A stretch of 64,000 bases of DNA, from NCBI RefSeq assembly GCF_900187375.1, contig NZ_FYEW01000001.1, forward strand, positions 558,001-622,000. Reading direction: 5' to 3'. The stretch is from Hymenobacter gelipurpurascens (lineage in GTDB: Bacteria > Bacteroidota > Bacteroidia > Cytophagales > Hymenobacteraceae). The notes beneath the pieces were generated by a model. It searched no databases. It was not told the origin of the DNA and saw only the letters and a program-made list of their open reading frames with translations. Below, piece by piece: positions 55,330-63,614 of this stretch; position 1 is the first letter of the stretch, and each line of letters starts with the position of its first letter. Made by a program: the position numbers and the translations under genes.

Positions 55330-56778
55330 TTAGCGTCTTACCGGCGGCAGCAGGTCGATCCAGCCATCCTCACTCACTACAATGGCCAGCACAGGGTAGC
55401 GGCTCGACTCTACATAACGGAGAGCCGAATTATAGCGGGAGCCGCGGGAAGAATCGCCCTTTTCGGTGGCTAGGCCGTCCAGAATGGCCCCAATGGCATA
55501 GCACGTGCCGGCCGGATTGATGAGCACAGCACCATCGATGTTGGTAACTAGCCGCAGCACTGAGGGCGTCATGAGGCGTGGGGCCACGCGAAAGCACTGC
55601 CGCGTGAGGCGGGCCGCTTCCTGCGCGGCACCTTCGGAAATTACCAGAATGGTGCCGTTGGTTTGAGCCGTGGCTTTCAGGGTAAGTTCCCAGAGGTAAG
55701 CCACGCCGGCGGCGTCAACATCGGGGAAAACCCGCCGGATGGCCACCGAGAAATTGTCCTCATCCACCGTCCCCTGTGGTAGGCGGGGCGTATTCGAGAC
55801 CACCTTCATCATGGTGTGCCCATCGTGGCTTAGCTCCCAGCTATAGTGGTTGGTAAAGGCCACGGTAAACAGGGGCTCATACTGCGGGTCGGAGCGTTCT
55901 ACCAGATAGCCCAGTCCGAAAACATCGGAGGCATCGGTGAGCAGGGCGTTGCGGTCTTCGCTGAGCTCCAGTAGCTTCCGGATGCGGCGGTAGTCGCGCA
56001 GCGGAATAGGGGAGTCCAGCGTCAGGATAGGTACCACGGCCGGATGGTTGCGCCGCGAGACAATCATGGTGCCGACGCCTTCATCGCCTTCATGGCGCAG
56101 GGCCGCAATGCCATTGCAGGCATCGTAGAGGCCGTGCGTGCCCGCGGCGGCGCCCAGCATAAAGCGGCGGCCGGCGGCCCGCAGCACTTCGTTGTAGTCG
56201 CGGTCGAGAACCGGCCGGTCATCGTCGGTATCCGATTCGCGTAGGCCCCGGGAAGCATCCTGGAGAAACTCCTGAATAGTAGCCGCCAGCAGAGAGGTAG
56301 AGCGGCTGCCGCCCTTGCCCGGCAAGCAGTAGTAGCCGTGGTAGGCTTCTGCCGAGAGTTGTAATACAATGACTACCTGATAGTTGTAGACGCCTACAGG
56401 CAACGAGCAAAAGCTTACGCGGTCTTCCTGGCGTTTAGTTACCAAGTCGTTGAGGGTATGCTCGGTGGCGCGGCGCAACAAGCCGTACCAGCGCTGCTTC
56501 TCGTAGCGGTCGTGGTCGAGGGGGTGCAGGTGGTACACCACTTCGCGCGGACCGTCGGGCTCCAAGGCGGCAGCCCGGGCTTTTACAGCAGTAAAATCGG
56601 TGGGTAAGTAGCGGTGTGTAACCGGTTCTACCACAACGGCTTCGGGAGCATCTGCCTCTCTGGCCGAGGCTAGGCCTAGCAGAAAAACTTCTGGTTTGAG
56701 CGTACGGTCAAGCAGGTTGAATACGCCATCGGCAAAGAGCTGGGCCGAGACGCGGAAAAGACTTTGATTTTCCCACAT
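55330..56778 (-). CDS. DAC (diadenylate cyclase, DisA_N-type) domain protein with long N-terminal sensor region
   Basis: A 482-residue protein from the ATG at 56778 (MWENQSLFRV); the upstream open frame is not protein-like. The C-terminal ~95 residues match the DAC nucleotide-binding domain: DGAVLINPAG with Asp415-Gly416-Ala417, then GSRYNSALRYVESS and VLAIVVSEDGWIDL. Canonical cyclases have R-H-R in the second motif (GTRHRAA); here it is Arg448-Tyr449-Asn450. The ~380-residue N-terminal part has no membrane helix and probably corresponds to the sensor domains that precede DAC in Bacteroidota (DACNV-like). The protein may make or bind c-di-AMP; the changed motif makes catalysis uncertain. It is soluble and monocistronic. 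Confidence 0.8.
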   Translation of the reverse strand: MWENQSLFRVSAQLFADGVFNLLDRTLKPEVFLLGLASAREADAPEAVVVEPVTHRYLPTDFTAVKARAAALEPDGPREVVYHLHPLDHDRYEKQRWYGLLRRATEHTLNDLVTKRQEDRVSFCSLPVGVYNYQVVIVLQLSAEAYHGYYCLPGKGGSRSTSLLAATIQEFLQDASRGLRESDTDDDRPVLDRDYNEVLRAAGRRFMLGAAAGTHGLYDACNGIAALRHEGDEGVGTMIVSRRNHPAVVPILTLDSPIPLRDYRRIRKLLELSEDRNALLTDASDVFGLGYLVERSDPQYEPLFTVAFTNHYSWELSHDGHTMMKVVSNTPRLPQGTVDEDNFSVAIRRVFPDVDAAGVAYLWELTLKATAQTNGTILVISEGAAQEAARLTRQCFRVAPRLMTPSVLRLVTNIDGAVLINPAGTCYAIGAILDGLATEKGDSSRGSRYNSALRYVESSRYPVLAIVVSEDGWIDLLPPVRR

Positions 56779-56975
56779 AGGGTAGGCAAGCGGAAACGAG
56801 GGAGGGCAGATGCCAACAAGTACGGAAAAAGCATACGGATGGTGGCCTGCTCCCGGCAACATTCCGGCCAACTTCCCTAAACATCCCGCTAGGCCACTCG
56901 TTATACTCTGAGCGCGAATCAATTGCTGGCCAGCTTTGCACTTCTAGCTGACTTTTCGTATTTTAAGATAGTCAT

Positions 56976-57275
56976 ATGCTTTCCACCGCCATGATTCCTA
57001 ACCCCATGCTGCTGCTGGCCCCTCTACTGGTCCTGGCCCTGACGATGGGACTGGCGGTGCTGGCTTTTACCACGGCATATTGCGCTAAAAGCTACGGGCG
57101 CTCTTTCTGGCTGTGGTTTGCCCTAAGCTGGGTGTTGCCCCTCGTCTCATTCTGCTTCCTGTTTGTCCTGCTGCTGCGCTACCACCTCAACCACGGCCAG
57201 CGCCTGCTCGATGAAGCCAAAGCCATTCTGGCCGCTGCCGAAGCAGCAGAGAAAGTGCGGGAGCAGGGTGCTTAG
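56976..57275 (+). CDS. Small hypothetical membrane protein
   Basis: A 99-residue protein (an ATG at 56991 is also possible) with two membrane helices (LLLAPLLVLALTMGLAVLAF and FWLWFALSWVLPLVSFCFLF), and a charged helical tail LLDEAKAILAAAEAAEKVRE. Helix 2 resembles small membrane proteins in which a short polar turn separates two helices. No family recognised. It is divergent from the DAC gene and convergent with the flavoprotein gene, with 19 bp between the stops. Confidence 0.68.
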   Translation: MLSTAMIPNPMLLLAPLLVLALTMGLAVLAFTTAYCAKSYGRSFWLWFALSWVLPLVSFCFLFVLLLRYHLNHGQRLLDEAKAILAAAEAAEKVREQGA

Positions 57276-57294
57276 CTGGCGCTTTTCGCGGCTA

Positions 57295-58551
57295 TCAACC
57301 AAAGAAAATTTTGGCATTTTGAGCCAGCCACCTGGCCGCTCCTTGTGCCGCCCAGGCACCGGTGCTGAAGCACCCTTGCAACAGATACCCTCCCGTGGGA
57401 GCTTCCCAATCGAGCATTTCGCCGGCCACAAACGTGCCGGGGCGCTGGTGCAACATCAGGTGCTCATTCAATTCCTCCCAAGCTACTCCACCAGCCGTAC
57501 TGATGGCTTCATCCAGAGGGCGTAGGCCACTCACGGGCAGCGGCAGGTGCGTGAGCAGGTGGGCCAGTTCCTCGGGAGAAGTGGGCAGTGCGGCGGGCCC
57601 TACTTCGCGCAAGAGCGTAGGAACGGGTGGCCCCAGCCGAAGCGCACTACTCAGAAAGGAAGCCAGTGTAGTACCCGCGCGCCGTTGGGCTAAGCGTTGG
57701 CGCAAGGCCTCCCACGAGAGGTCGGGCTTGAGGTTGAGCAGCAGTGGTGCCGGGTTGGAGTGGCCTAACGCTTCACGCAAGGCAGGCGTGAGGGCGTACA
57801 CCGGCGTGCCTTCCAGCCCGTATTCGGTCAGCATAATTTCGCCGCGCACTGTGTGCGGGCCGCAGCTGACGGCAATATTCTTCAGCGGGGCTCTGCCTAC
57901 TTTTTCCCGGAAGAAAGCCGACCAGTTTACTTCGGCGCCACAGTTGGAAGGCTGAAACGGCGTGCAGCGTACGCCAATTTCAGTCAGAGCCGTTGTCCAG
58001 AGGCCATCGGAGCCGGTTTTGCGCCAGCTGGCCCCGCCCAACGCCAGGATGGTAACGGCCGGATTGATGCTGATTTCTTCCCCTGTGGCCTCATTCAATA
58101 TCCGTAGGCCACTAGCCCCCGCAAAACCAAGCCAGCGGTGCCGCGTCCGGATTATAACGCCCAACTGGCCTAGCCGCGCCAGCCAGGCCTTTAGCAACTG
58201 AGCGGGCTTGTAGTCGGCCTCCGGAAATACGCGGCCACTGGTGCCCACAAAGGTCGGAATGCCCAGCTGAGTAGTCCATTGGCGCAGATCAGAGGGGGAG
58301 AAGTGGCCTAGAAACTCCTGAAAACGCGGCTGGTGCGCCGCATAGCGCGCCGAGAAGGAAGGTAGTGGCTCGGCATTGGTCAGGTTGAAGCCGCCATGGC
58401 CCGCCACTAAAAACTTGCGGCCCACCGTGGCCTGCGCTTCGTAAATAGTGACGCGGTGGCCGGCTTCCGCCAGGCGCTGGGCGGCCAGCATTCCTGCCGG
58501 GCCACCGCCAATTATGGCTACTTGAGTTCCTGAATCAGCTGCGCTTTGCAT
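57295..58551 (-). CDS. HI0933/BaiN-like FAD-dependent oxidoreductase (PP_4765 group)
   Basis: A 418-residue flavoprotein. The N-terminal dinucleotide fold is IIGGGPAGMLAAQRLAEAGH, followed by the family block KFLVAGHGGFNLTNAEP, and the C-terminal FAD segment reads FVAGEMLDWEAPTGGYLLQG. This is the group of HI0933-like flavoproteins whose reaction is largely unknown; BaiN, a relative, acts in bile-acid dehydroxylation, which is not expected here. The start ATG at 58551 follows the conserved TQVAIIGGG closely, as usual. Confidence 0.88.
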   Translation of the reverse strand: MQSAADSGTQVAIIGGGPAGMLAAQRLAEAGHRVTIYEAQATVGRKFLVAGHGGFNLTNAEPLPSFSARYAAHQPRFQEFLGHFSPSDLRQWTTQLGIPTFVGTSGRVFPEADYKPAQLLKAWLARLGQLGVIIRTRHRWLGFAGASGLRILNEATGEEISINPAVTILALGGASWRKTGSDGLWTTALTEIGVRCTPFQPSNCGAEVNWSAFFREKVGRAPLKNIAVSCGPHTVRGEIMLTEYGLEGTPVYALTPALREALGHSNPAPLLLNLKPDLSWEALRQRLAQRRAGTTLASFLSSALRLGPPVPTLLREVGPAALPTSPEELAHLLTHLPLPVSGLRPLDEAISTAGGVAWEELNEHLMLHQRPGTFVAGEMLDWEAPTGGYLLQGCFSTGAWAAQGAARWLAQNAKIFFG

Positions 58552-58650
58552 GGGGCAAAGGTAGAGGCGAAGTGGCCTACGGCAGTGCAGAGTTCAGTTA
58601 AAGCATCATTTTCTACGTATCGTTGAGCTGTTGGACCATTTTTTTGCTGC

Positions 58651-59841
58651 ATGGGCTCCTATTCTATTCTGATTGGCCTGAGCTTGGCCATTATGCTTTC
58701 GTACCTGTTTGATCTGGCGGCTCGCGCTACCAAGATTCCATCGGTACTGATGTTGCTGCTCACCGGTATTGCCCTGCGGCAGGCCGCCGATTATTTCGAT
58801 GTAGTGGTGCCGATTCCGAAGGTGGTGCTGGAAATATTCGGCGTCATTGGGCTAATCATGATTGTGCTAGAGGGCGCACTTGATCTGAAGCTCAGCCGCG
58901 ACAAAGCGCCTCTGATCCGGCGCTCCTTCTTTGCGGCGGTGCTCATGCTAGTGGTGCAGGCCGCCGCCATTGCTGGTATTCTGCAGCTGTGGCTGGGCGT
59001 GAGCTTTCAAACCAGCCTCGTCAATGCGGTGCCATTGGCCGTCATCAGCTCAGCTATTGCCATTCCCAGCGTGGCAAACCTGGTGGGCGAGAAGCAGGAG
59101 TTTATCGTCTATGAGAGCACCTTTTCCGATATCCTCGGCATCATGCTCTTCAACTTCGCGCTTCAGCAAAACTTCGCGCAGGGCATGTCCGTCGTCACGT
59201 TTGGGCGCGATGTAGTGGCCGTATTGATTGTAGCTGTCCTCAGCACGGCCTTCCTGGCGTTTCTGCTCGGGCGCATTCGGCTGCACGTGAAGTTCTTCCT
59301 GATTCTGGCCTTTCTGGTCCTGATGTATAGCGTAGCCAAAAAGCTGCATCTATCCTCTCTGGTGCTGGTGCTCGTCTTTGGGCTGGCCGTAAACAATGCT
59401 GAACTGTTCTTGAAAGGACCGCGGATGCGCAAGTGGTTCCAGCCAGAAAAGCTGCAGGAAGAGGTACACCAGCTCCGTAGTATCACCGCCGAATCGGCGT
59501 TTCTAATCCGCACGTTCTTCTTTCTGCTGTTCGGCTTCAGCATCACGCTCAGCAGCCTGATAAGTGGTACTCTGCTGCTGCAGGGCGTACTGATTGTGGC
59601 CGTACTCACAGCTATCCGCTACTTCTACCTGCGCTACATTGCGCGCACCGATCTGATTCCGGAGTTGTTCATCGCCCCCAAAGGCCTGATTACGGTACTG
59701 CTTTTCTACAGCATTCCGGAGCAGCACCACATTGGCGAGGTAGGGGAGAATATCCTGTTCGTGGTTATTCTGCTTACTGGCCTACTGATGATGGCCGGGC
59801 TGCTGCTGGCCCGCGAGGAGCCCGAAATAGGAGAGTATTAG
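58651..59841 (+). CDS. Cation:proton antiporter (CPA family)
   Basis: A 396-residue membrane protein with about 12 helices. The family blocks include LLLTGIALRQAADYF, IMIVLEGALDLKLSRDK and NAVPLAVISSAIAIPSVANLVGEKQEFIVYESTFSDILGIMLF, where the acidic residues expected for ion binding lie. There is no C-terminal TrkA domain, so it is the short form. It exchanges Na+ or K+ for H+ at the inner membrane. It is near genes for ClC and MscS, which together look like an ion and osmotic homeostasis cluster, although not an operon. Confidence 0.88.
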   Translation: MGSYSILIGLSLAIMLSYLFDLAARATKIPSVLMLLLTGIALRQAADYFDVVVPIPKVVLEIFGVIGLIMIVLEGALDLKLSRDKAPLIRRSFFAAVLMLVVQAAAIAGILQLWLGVSFQTSLVNAVPLAVISSAIAIPSVANLVGEKQEFIVYESTFSDILGIMLFNFALQQNFAQGMSVVTFGRDVVAVLIVAVLSTAFLAFLLGRIRLHVKFFLILAFLVLMYSVAKKLHLSSLVLVLVFGLAVNNAELFLKGPRMRKWFQPEKLQEEVHQLRSITAESAFLIRTFFFLLFGFSITLSSLISGTLLLQGVLIVAVLTAIRYFYLRYIARTDLIPELFIAPKGLITVLLFYSIPEQHHIGEVGENILFVVILLTGLLMMAGLLLAREEPEIGEY

Positions 59842-59921
59842 CGGTGAATTTGTGAAGTGGTGAATTTACCGTGCAGCTTGCCCAAGATGCGCTAATTATG
59901 CCCCTAGGCCACACTTCACCT

Positions 59922-61706
59922 TCAGCTTTCGCTTTCCCGGATGAGCTGACGACGGTAGCTCGAAAGAATAGTGGACTTCAGAATAAAGCCCTGATACCGT
60001 TCATCGGCGCCCACCACGGGCAAGGCCCAGGCGCCCAACTCTTCCATGCAGCGCAGCGTGTCCTGAATGGAATCATCGGGGCGGACGGTAGCTGGTGGCT
60101 CGCTCATCAGGTCCTGCACGCGGGTGGTATTGTAGTGCTCATCGTCGAACAGGGCGTCGCGGACCGTATCGAGGCTGATGATGCCGTGGAGGTGGCCCTG
60201 GTCATCGACCACCGGAAAGAGGTTGCGGGTTGCGTGGCGGAAGGCGACTACCAACTCTCCCAGCGTATCATCGGGGTGAACCGTAAGGAAATCCGTCTGT
60301 ACTAACTGATGTAAGTCCAGCTGGGCCAGGAGCCCCCGGTCGCGGTCGTGGTGTACATACACGCCGCGCTGCACCAGCTTGCGAGTGTATACAGAGTAGG
60401 GCTCGAAATAGCGCGTAATCAGGTAAGAGCCAGACGTTACCACCATCAAAGGCACGAAAAGCGCATAACCGCCCGTGATTTCCGCAATCAGGAAGATGCC
60501 GGTAAGCGGGGCGTGCACTACGCCAGCCAGCGTACCCGCCATGCCCAGCACAATGAAGTGCACCTCCGAAATAGGGTAGATGCCGCTCAGGTTGATCAGG
60601 CGGGCAAAAATAAAGCCCATCAGCGCGCCTGCAAACAGCGAGGAACCGAACATGCCCCCGTTACCGCCAGCCCCGATGGTGATGGTGGTGGCCACTACTT
60701 TCAGCAGCATACTACCGCCGGCTACCAGCAGCAACAGGCCTACACTCTCGTCGCGGTACACGGCAAACAAGGAGCCGTCCACGAGTTGCTCGGCGTGGCC
60801 GCCCAGCAGCAGCTGCACAATGTTGTAGCCCTCGCCATAGAGCGGCGGAAAGACGAAAACCAGCAAACCTAGCCCTAGGCCACCCAGCAGCACCTTGCGG
60901 TAGGTGCCAGGCCAGCGCTCAAAAAACTTATCGGCCCAGAAGTATACCCGAATCATGTAGACGGAGAGTAGCGCCGTGAAGCCAGCCAGCATCAGGTAGA
61001 AAGGCACCGCATCTACGGGCCAGCTGGTCGTAATCAGCACGAAGGGCTGGCCTGCATAGAGGGCTTTTGAAACCACTGTGGCAGTGGCCGACGAGATGAG
61101 CAGCGGTACGAAAAACGCCGCCGACAGCTCCGACAGAATAACCTCCACGGCAAACAGCACGCCCGCAATAGGCGAGTTGAAGATAGCTGCCACACCCGCT
61201 GCCGCCCCGCACCCCGTGAGCAGGCGCCGCTCGCGCCGACCGATGCGCAGCACCCGGGCCGTATTGGAGCCAATGGCCGAACCCGTAACCGAAATAGGGG
61301 CCTCCAGACCCGCCGACCCGCCAAACGTAACCGTCAGGAACGACGAAACCAGCTGGGAGTACAGCTTGCTGCGGGGCACTATGCTGCCTTGCCGGGCAAT
61401 ATTGTAGATGATAGCCCCAATGCCGCGCCCGAGGTTGCCGCCCAGAAAATAGCGCGTAAACAACACCGTGAGGGCCACCCCAATAATAGGGTAGAGAGAC
61501 AGGGCAAACACTTGGTATTGCTCTGGCACCCAGGCATACAGCCAATGCTGGGCATCGTGCACGGAGGTTTTAAGCACTACCGCCGCCAACCCGGAAAGCA
61601 CGCCTACCAAAATACTCACCAGTATCAGGTACACCCGGTCGTTGAGATGACGCAGGCGCCACAACAACAGAGGACTCAGCAGCCGATGAAAAGTATTCTT
61701 GGGCAT
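59922..61706 (-). CDS. ClC-type chloride channel/transporter with paired CBS domains
   Basis: A 594-residue protein from the ATG at 61706 (MPKNTFHRLLSPLLLW). The ClC membrane core spans ~20-430. The gating-glutamate segment is GGSAGLEAPISVTG, where Glu takes the place of Glu148 of E. coli ClC, and GAGGNGGMFGSSLFAGALMG replaces the GxFxP block. The GSGIP block is changed to GGNLGRGIGA. Two CBS domains (~455-585, DTLGELVVAFRHATRNLFPV and DSIQDTLRCMEELGAWALPV) form a nucleotide-sensing Bateman module. It moves chloride or fluoride/nitrate, possibly in exchange for H+; selectivity cannot be read from these changed filters. Confidence 0.9.
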   Translation of the reverse strand: MPKNTFHRLLSPLLLWRLRHLNDRVYLILVSILVGVLSGLAAVVLKTSVHDAQHWLYAWVPEQYQVFALSLYPIIGVALTVLFTRYFLGGNLGRGIGAIIYNIARQGSIVPRSKLYSQLVSSFLTVTFGGSAGLEAPISVTGSAIGSNTARVLRIGRRERRLLTGCGAAAGVAAIFNSPIAGVLFAVEVILSELSAAFFVPLLISSATATVVSKALYAGQPFVLITTSWPVDAVPFYLMLAGFTALLSVYMIRVYFWADKFFERWPGTYRKVLLGGLGLGLLVFVFPPLYGEGYNIVQLLLGGHAEQLVDGSLFAVYRDESVGLLLLVAGGSMLLKVVATTITIGAGGNGGMFGSSLFAGALMGFIFARLINLSGIYPISEVHFIVLGMAGTLAGVVHAPLTGIFLIAEITGGYALFVPLMVVTSGSYLITRYFEPYSVYTRKLVQRGVYVHHDRDRGLLAQLDLHQLVQTDFLTVHPDDTLGELVVAFRHATRNLFPVVDDQGHLHGIISLDTVRDALFDDEHYNTTRVQDLMSEPPATVRPDDSIQDTLRCMEELGAWALPVVGADERYQGFILKSTILSSYRRQLIRESES

Positions 61707-61712
61707 AAGCAC

Positions 61713-61929
61713 GCAACATCAGACACTCGCCCTTGCAGATTTTTCTGCGGCGTTAGGATAGCGCTGTTTAAACTAACGACAAAAGTCGCCGGATAGGCAC
61801 GCCGCCGCCGGTTTCCTTCTGGCTAGGCGCCGGACAGCACCGCAACGTAGCTGAAGCGTGTTTATTTCCGGCGCCGGAAGAACCTGGGGCAACTTACGCA
61901 CTTTATACTGGCCTAGGCCACTTGGTAAC
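61713..61929. other. Short gap between ClC and MscS genes
   Basis: About 215 bases. It contains the perfect palindrome TTCCGGCGCCGGAA (61866-61879) and a TGGCCTAGGCCA copy at 61909-61920, which lies ten bases after the MscS stop codon and could be its terminator core. Confidence 0.5.
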
Positions 61930-62754
61930 CTACTGCCCAAGAACAGGTACTCCCACCCCGGCGCCCAGAAGCTCCTGCTTTACCTGCTGCATCAGGCGGC
62001 TTTTCTGTTGCAGCACGCCCCGGCGGTAGTCTTCAGAATCGGTCCAGAAGTACACCCGCAGGTCGACGGTGGTGGCCGTGGCTTTCTCCAGATTCACGTA
62101 GGGCGTGCGGGGAGCCTGCTGCACCTCCGGCACTGAGCGCAGAAAATTCAGAATAATATGGATAACCGAATCGGGCGTTTCGGTCTCGCCAAGCTCTACA
62201 CTAACCAGAAACTCCTGCCGCAGATTGCCGTCGCGGGTGTAGTTGATCAGTGGCTCTTTCAAGACCAGGGAGTTCGGCAGGAAAATGTGCTTGCCATCGA
62301 AGGTGCGCACCAGTGTAGTCCGCAGATTGAGGGCCTCCACATGGCCAATCAGGTCTTTGATCTGGACTGTATCGTTGATGTGAAACGGGCGGTTAAAGGC
62401 CAGAATGACTCCGGCCAGGAAGTTTTCGGCTATATCCTTGAAAGCAAAGCCCACAATAAATGCCGACACCCCCGCCGCGCTCATCAGCCCCGTTACAATG
62501 CCGCTGAAACCCAAAATATTGAGGGCCAGTAGTAAGCCTACCAAAATCATGACCCATTTGCCAATGCTGGCCAGAAAGTCGCCGAGCAGCGGGTCGGCGG
62601 ACCGGTTTCGGAGCCGTCCACCCAGGAAAGCACTCAGGCGGTTGGCCAGAAACACAGCCGCTACCAGCAGCACCAGCGCTACCAGCAGCTTCGGAAGAAT
62701 AACTAAAAACTGCTGCCAGTAAGCCAGCAGCACACGACTCAAATCCTGCACCAT
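61930..62754 (-). CDS. Small-conductance mechanosensitive channel (MscS family)
   Basis: A 274-residue protein of the standard MscS length. It has three membrane helices, with the third carrying the pore Gly/Ala pattern (GIVTGLMSAAGVSAFIVGFA, then FKDIAENFLAGVIL). The beta-domain (NDTVQIKDLIGHVEALNLRTT and KHIFLPNSLVLKEPLINYT) and the C-terminal alpha/beta cage follow. It opens on membrane tension and releases solutes at hypo-osmotic shock. It is transcribed leftward, like ClC. Confidence 0.94.
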   Translation of the reverse strand: MVQDLSRVLLAYWQQFLVILPKLLVALVLLVAAVFLANRLSAFLGGRLRNRSADPLLGDFLASIGKWVMILVGLLLALNILGFSGIVTGLMSAAGVSAFIVGFAFKDIAENFLAGVILAFNRPFHINDTVQIKDLIGHVEALNLRTTLVRTFDGKHIFLPNSLVLKEPLINYTRDGNLRQEFLVSVELGETETPDSVIHIILNFLRSVPEVQQAPRTPYVNLEKATATTVDLRVYFWTDSEDYRRGVLQQKSRLMQQVKQELLGAGVGVPVLGQ

Positions 62755-62790
62755 ACTCTACCTCTAAAATTGGCCCGCGGGCTAAAACAG

Positions 62791-62824
62791 AAGCCCCGTT
62801 GCACAAGGGCAGCGGGGCTTTAGA
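62791..62824 (-). terminator. Terminator after the small membrane protein gene
   Basis: AAGCCCCGTTGC pairs with GCAGCGGGGCTT (one G-T pair) across a 6-nt loop; a T-containing flank follows on either strand. It lies between the small membrane gene and the MscS start. Confidence 0.7.
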
Positions 62825-62861
62825 GGGGGTATACGAAAAATATGGGGCAGAAGGTTGGGCG

Positions 62862-63251
62862 CTAGGCCACTGCGGGCCGGTTCAACCAGCGCCAGAAAAC
62901 CACACCACCCGCCGCGTAAGCCACTATATCGAGCGGATCGGGGGTGGTGCGAGCATCAAAGTGGGGCAGGATGGCTTCAAACCACACCGACATAACAACC
63001 CAGGTGCTGAAAATCCAGGACGTAGGCAGCACGAAGCTGGGCCGGTGGAAGTAGAATCGCCGAAAAAACCACAGCAGCATCGTCAGCTCTAGGGGCAGGG
63101 CCAGCACATCAGCCACGTACGAGCGCATTGCCGTGGGCAGGGGCCAGTGGGCCGAAAGGGAGCCGCCATGTTTATACACAACGGCCACCACATACACCGC
63201 TGTGCCCACCAGAAATAACGGATGCCGTAGCTCGCTAGGCCACTTCTTCAT
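62862..63251 (-). CDS. Small hypothetical integral membrane protein
   Basis: A 129-residue protein from the ATG at 63251. It has four hydrophobic segments (HPLFLVGTAVYVVAVVYK, VADVLALPLELTMLLWFF, WIFSTWVVMSVWFEAILP, DIVAYAAGGVVFWRWL). The spacing slightly resembles VanZ-like proteins but I cannot assign it. Its ATG overlaps the stop of the zinc-ribbon gene by four bases, so the two form a translationally coupled pair. It ends AVA with its TAG inside a CTAGGCCAC motif. Confidence 0.75.
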   Translation of the reverse strand: MKKWPSELRHPLFLVGTAVYVVAVVYKHGGSLSAHWPLPTAMRSYVADVLALPLELTMLLWFFRRFYFHRPSFVLPTSWIFSTWVVMSVWFEAILPHFDARTTPDPLDIVAYAAGGVVFWRWLNRPAVA

Positions 63252-63559
63252 CCGGCCAGCAGCGTCAGGAACCACACCACAAAGGACACCAGGGCCGCAA
63301 AGGCCAACTGCCCACCCCGAATGATCTTCTTGAAGAAGCGCACGGTGGGGCTGTCGTCGGGGTTGATCTGGATCTGCAGGAACGAGGGCAGTGGTTCCTC
63401 GGCTTGTTTCTGCCGGGCCTGCTCGCTGCGGAGGCGTTGCGGATCCAGGAGCTGCCCGCACCGCTCACACCGGTCCTCTGGGCGTTGCTGCCAGTTGCTC
63501 CAGAAGCCACACGCCGGACACTTTTTGGTGGCACTGAGCAGAGAATTGGTGTTGGGCAT
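63248..63559 (-). CDS. Small zinc-ribbon membrane protein
   Basis: A 103-residue protein. An N-terminal zinc ribbon has two knuckles (CPACG and CERCG, 18 residues apart), then a charged linker (RSEQARQKQAEEPLPSF), and a C-terminal membrane helix (LAFAALVSFVVWFLTLLAG). No characterised family recognised. It is coupled with the downstream membrane gene by an ATGA overlap. A role in binding metal, RNA or protein at the membrane is possible but unsupported. Confidence 0.75.
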   Translation of the reverse strand: MPNTNSLLSATKKCPACGFWSNWQQRPEDRCERCGQLLDPQRLRSEQARQKQAEEPLPSFLQIQINPDDSPTVRFFKKIIRGGQLAFAALVSFVVWFLTLLAG

Positions 63560-63614
63560 GGAGAGAGGGGAAGTGCAGGCGAGAACGAGCGAATGGCCTA
63601 TCTAGAGCGAAGGA

